Source: Streptococcus suis (lineage in GTDB: Bacteria; Bacillota; Bacilli; Lactobacillales; Streptococcaceae). Taken from it: a stretch of 64,000 nucleotides of DNA. Position numbers and translations under genes: made by a program. The notes under the pieces were generated by a model, which was not told the DNA's origin, searched no databases, and saw only the letters and a program-made list of their open reading frames with translations. This document shows positions 63,403 through 64,000 of this stretch, in pieces. The DNA is taken from contig JAKTNI010000003.1 in the NCBI GenBank assembly GCA_029593505.1, positions 154,466-218,465 on the forward strand. The letters run 5' to 3'. Position 1 is the first letter of the stretch, and each line of letters starts with the position of its first letter.

Positions 63403-64000
63403 TTATTTCGTCGTATAAGCAAAACTCAAGCTACTATCCACTCCAGATAATTTACGGAAGGTATAGTTTGGATTGCCATTGTAGTTGGTTTCGGAGATAA
63501 GGAATGAGCCATCTGGGTAGACTTTTTCGACGAAAGCCACATGTCCGTACTCTGCTGGTGTGCCATGTCCACCTCCCGCAAAGGAAAGGATAGCTCCTGC
63601 TTGTGGACTTGTCCCTGTCTCTCCACCGAGACTTGCGGCTGTTCGTACCCAATCTTGGCCATTGCCCATGGTACTGATAATTGGAATCTTCTCACCATTT
63701 TTTCCTTTGAGTTTTAGATCCAGTTGGTTAATACGGGCTGCGACTCCCCAAGTACATTGGCCGTAAGCATATCCCATACCGTCACCACCTCCTGGAATAG
63801 AGTTTTCAAAAAGGTCTCCTCGTACAGCTTCAAGTGCTTTTGGATCACTTTGTGCTGTCCCACCGTTGGGTTGACTAAAGCCTTTTTCAATTTGGTAATA
63901 CCACTCCCTTGCCCGTGTTTGACGTTCAAGTAGCTTATCACCACTATTTCCTTCCCAGTAAATTAGAAAGAGTTGAGCAAGCCTAGCTGGACTTCCTGAA
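63403..64000 (-). CDS. ICE peptidoglycan hydrolase with CHAP domain (5' end outside window)
   Basis: Partial gene: the minus-strand frame is open to the right edge (199 codons). The end of a lysozyme-like domain is visible (ARLAQLFLIYWEGNSGDKLL, KALEAVRGDLF), then a Gly-rich linker (SIPGGGDG). A C-terminal CHAP amidase/endopeptidase domain follows with catalytic Cys in YGQCTWGVAAR, His in YGHVAFVEK and the closing NPNYTFRKL. This is the VirB1/TcpG-like enzyme that opens the cell wall for the conjugation channel. The VirB4-like genes expected upstream would lie beyond 64,000. A start at 63,777 would cut the linker and is not the real one. Confidence 0.85.
   Translation of the reverse strand, partial: SGSPARLAQLFLIYWEGNSGDKLLERQTRAREWYYQIEKGFSQPNGGTAQSDPKALEAVRGDLFENSIPGGGDGMGYAYGQCTWGVAARINQLDLKLKGKNGEKIPIISTMGNGQDWVRTAASLGGETGTSPQAGAILSFAGGGHGTPAEYGHVAFVEKVYPDGSFLISETNYNGNPNYTFRKLSGVDSSLSFAYTTK

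Noticed and set aside
1..64000. CRISPR array
   Set aside because: No regularly spaced repeats of 20-40 bp with unique spacers were seen; the repeats found are coding repeats or single pairs.

Overview
The window is low-GC Firmicute DNA that reads as Streptococcus, most likely S. suis (an inference from gene content). Signs of this are the obgE, uvrC, radC, rpmE2, flavodoxin and ahpCF housekeeping set, a PezAT toxin-antitoxin pair, transfer genes of the ICESa2603 family (large SNF2/methylase protein, antigen I/II adhesin, MobC/relaxase, CHAP hydrolase) and a bovicin HJ50-type lantibiotic. Most genes lie on the minus strand.

Region 1 (about 1-14,260) is ordinary chromosome: obgE, a DUF4044 peptide, uvrC, an ABC exporter pair, radC, rpmE2, apbE with a DHH phosphoesterase, flavodoxin with chorismate mutase, DUF1827, a NUDIX hydrolase, tRNA-Arg(CCU) and ahpC/ahpF. 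Region 2 (14,470-20,640) is a graveyard of orphan polymorphic-toxin tails, nearly all followed directly by an immunity gene: GAD-like/Tdi1, an unassigned immunity protein behind an HNH nuclease tail, two DUF443 membrane proteins and a two-helix membrane protein. No full-length toxin is present. The array ends in a scar that joins a toxin tail to the N-terminus of a serine recombinase, next to a broken DUF262 gene. Region 3 (21,500-24,280) carries an accessory HscC-type Hsp70 and its membrane J-protein. Region 4 (24,600-26,200) holds three broken genes: a serine recombinase C-terminus, a phage terminase fragment and an Rgg-like regulator with a 10-bp duplication.

Region 5 (26,285 to the right edge) is an integrative conjugative element, open at the right edge. 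From left to right it has a relaxase (frameshifted), MobC, a relaxosome accessory protein and a candidate oriT. Next come a three-gene ABC-3C-type putative defence operon, PezAT, small element genes, a TOPRIM protein and a nonsense-split transfer protein, then a degenerate ISL3-family IS. A complete class II lantibiotic operon follows (lanA-M-T-F-E-G-K-R plus a 51-aa membrane peptide). After it come small element genes, the SNF2/methylase giant (split by one TGA), an antigen I/II adhesin, an Abi protein and a CHAP hydrolase that runs off the window.

The cargo (lantibiotic, ABC-3C, PezAT, Abi, adhesin) reads intact. At least four genes of the transfer backbone carry single-site lesions. The simplest reading is an element that is losing autonomous transfer while its host-benefit and addiction genes are kept, unless some lesions are sequencing errors. 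Family names here rest on motif recognition only; no database search was run.
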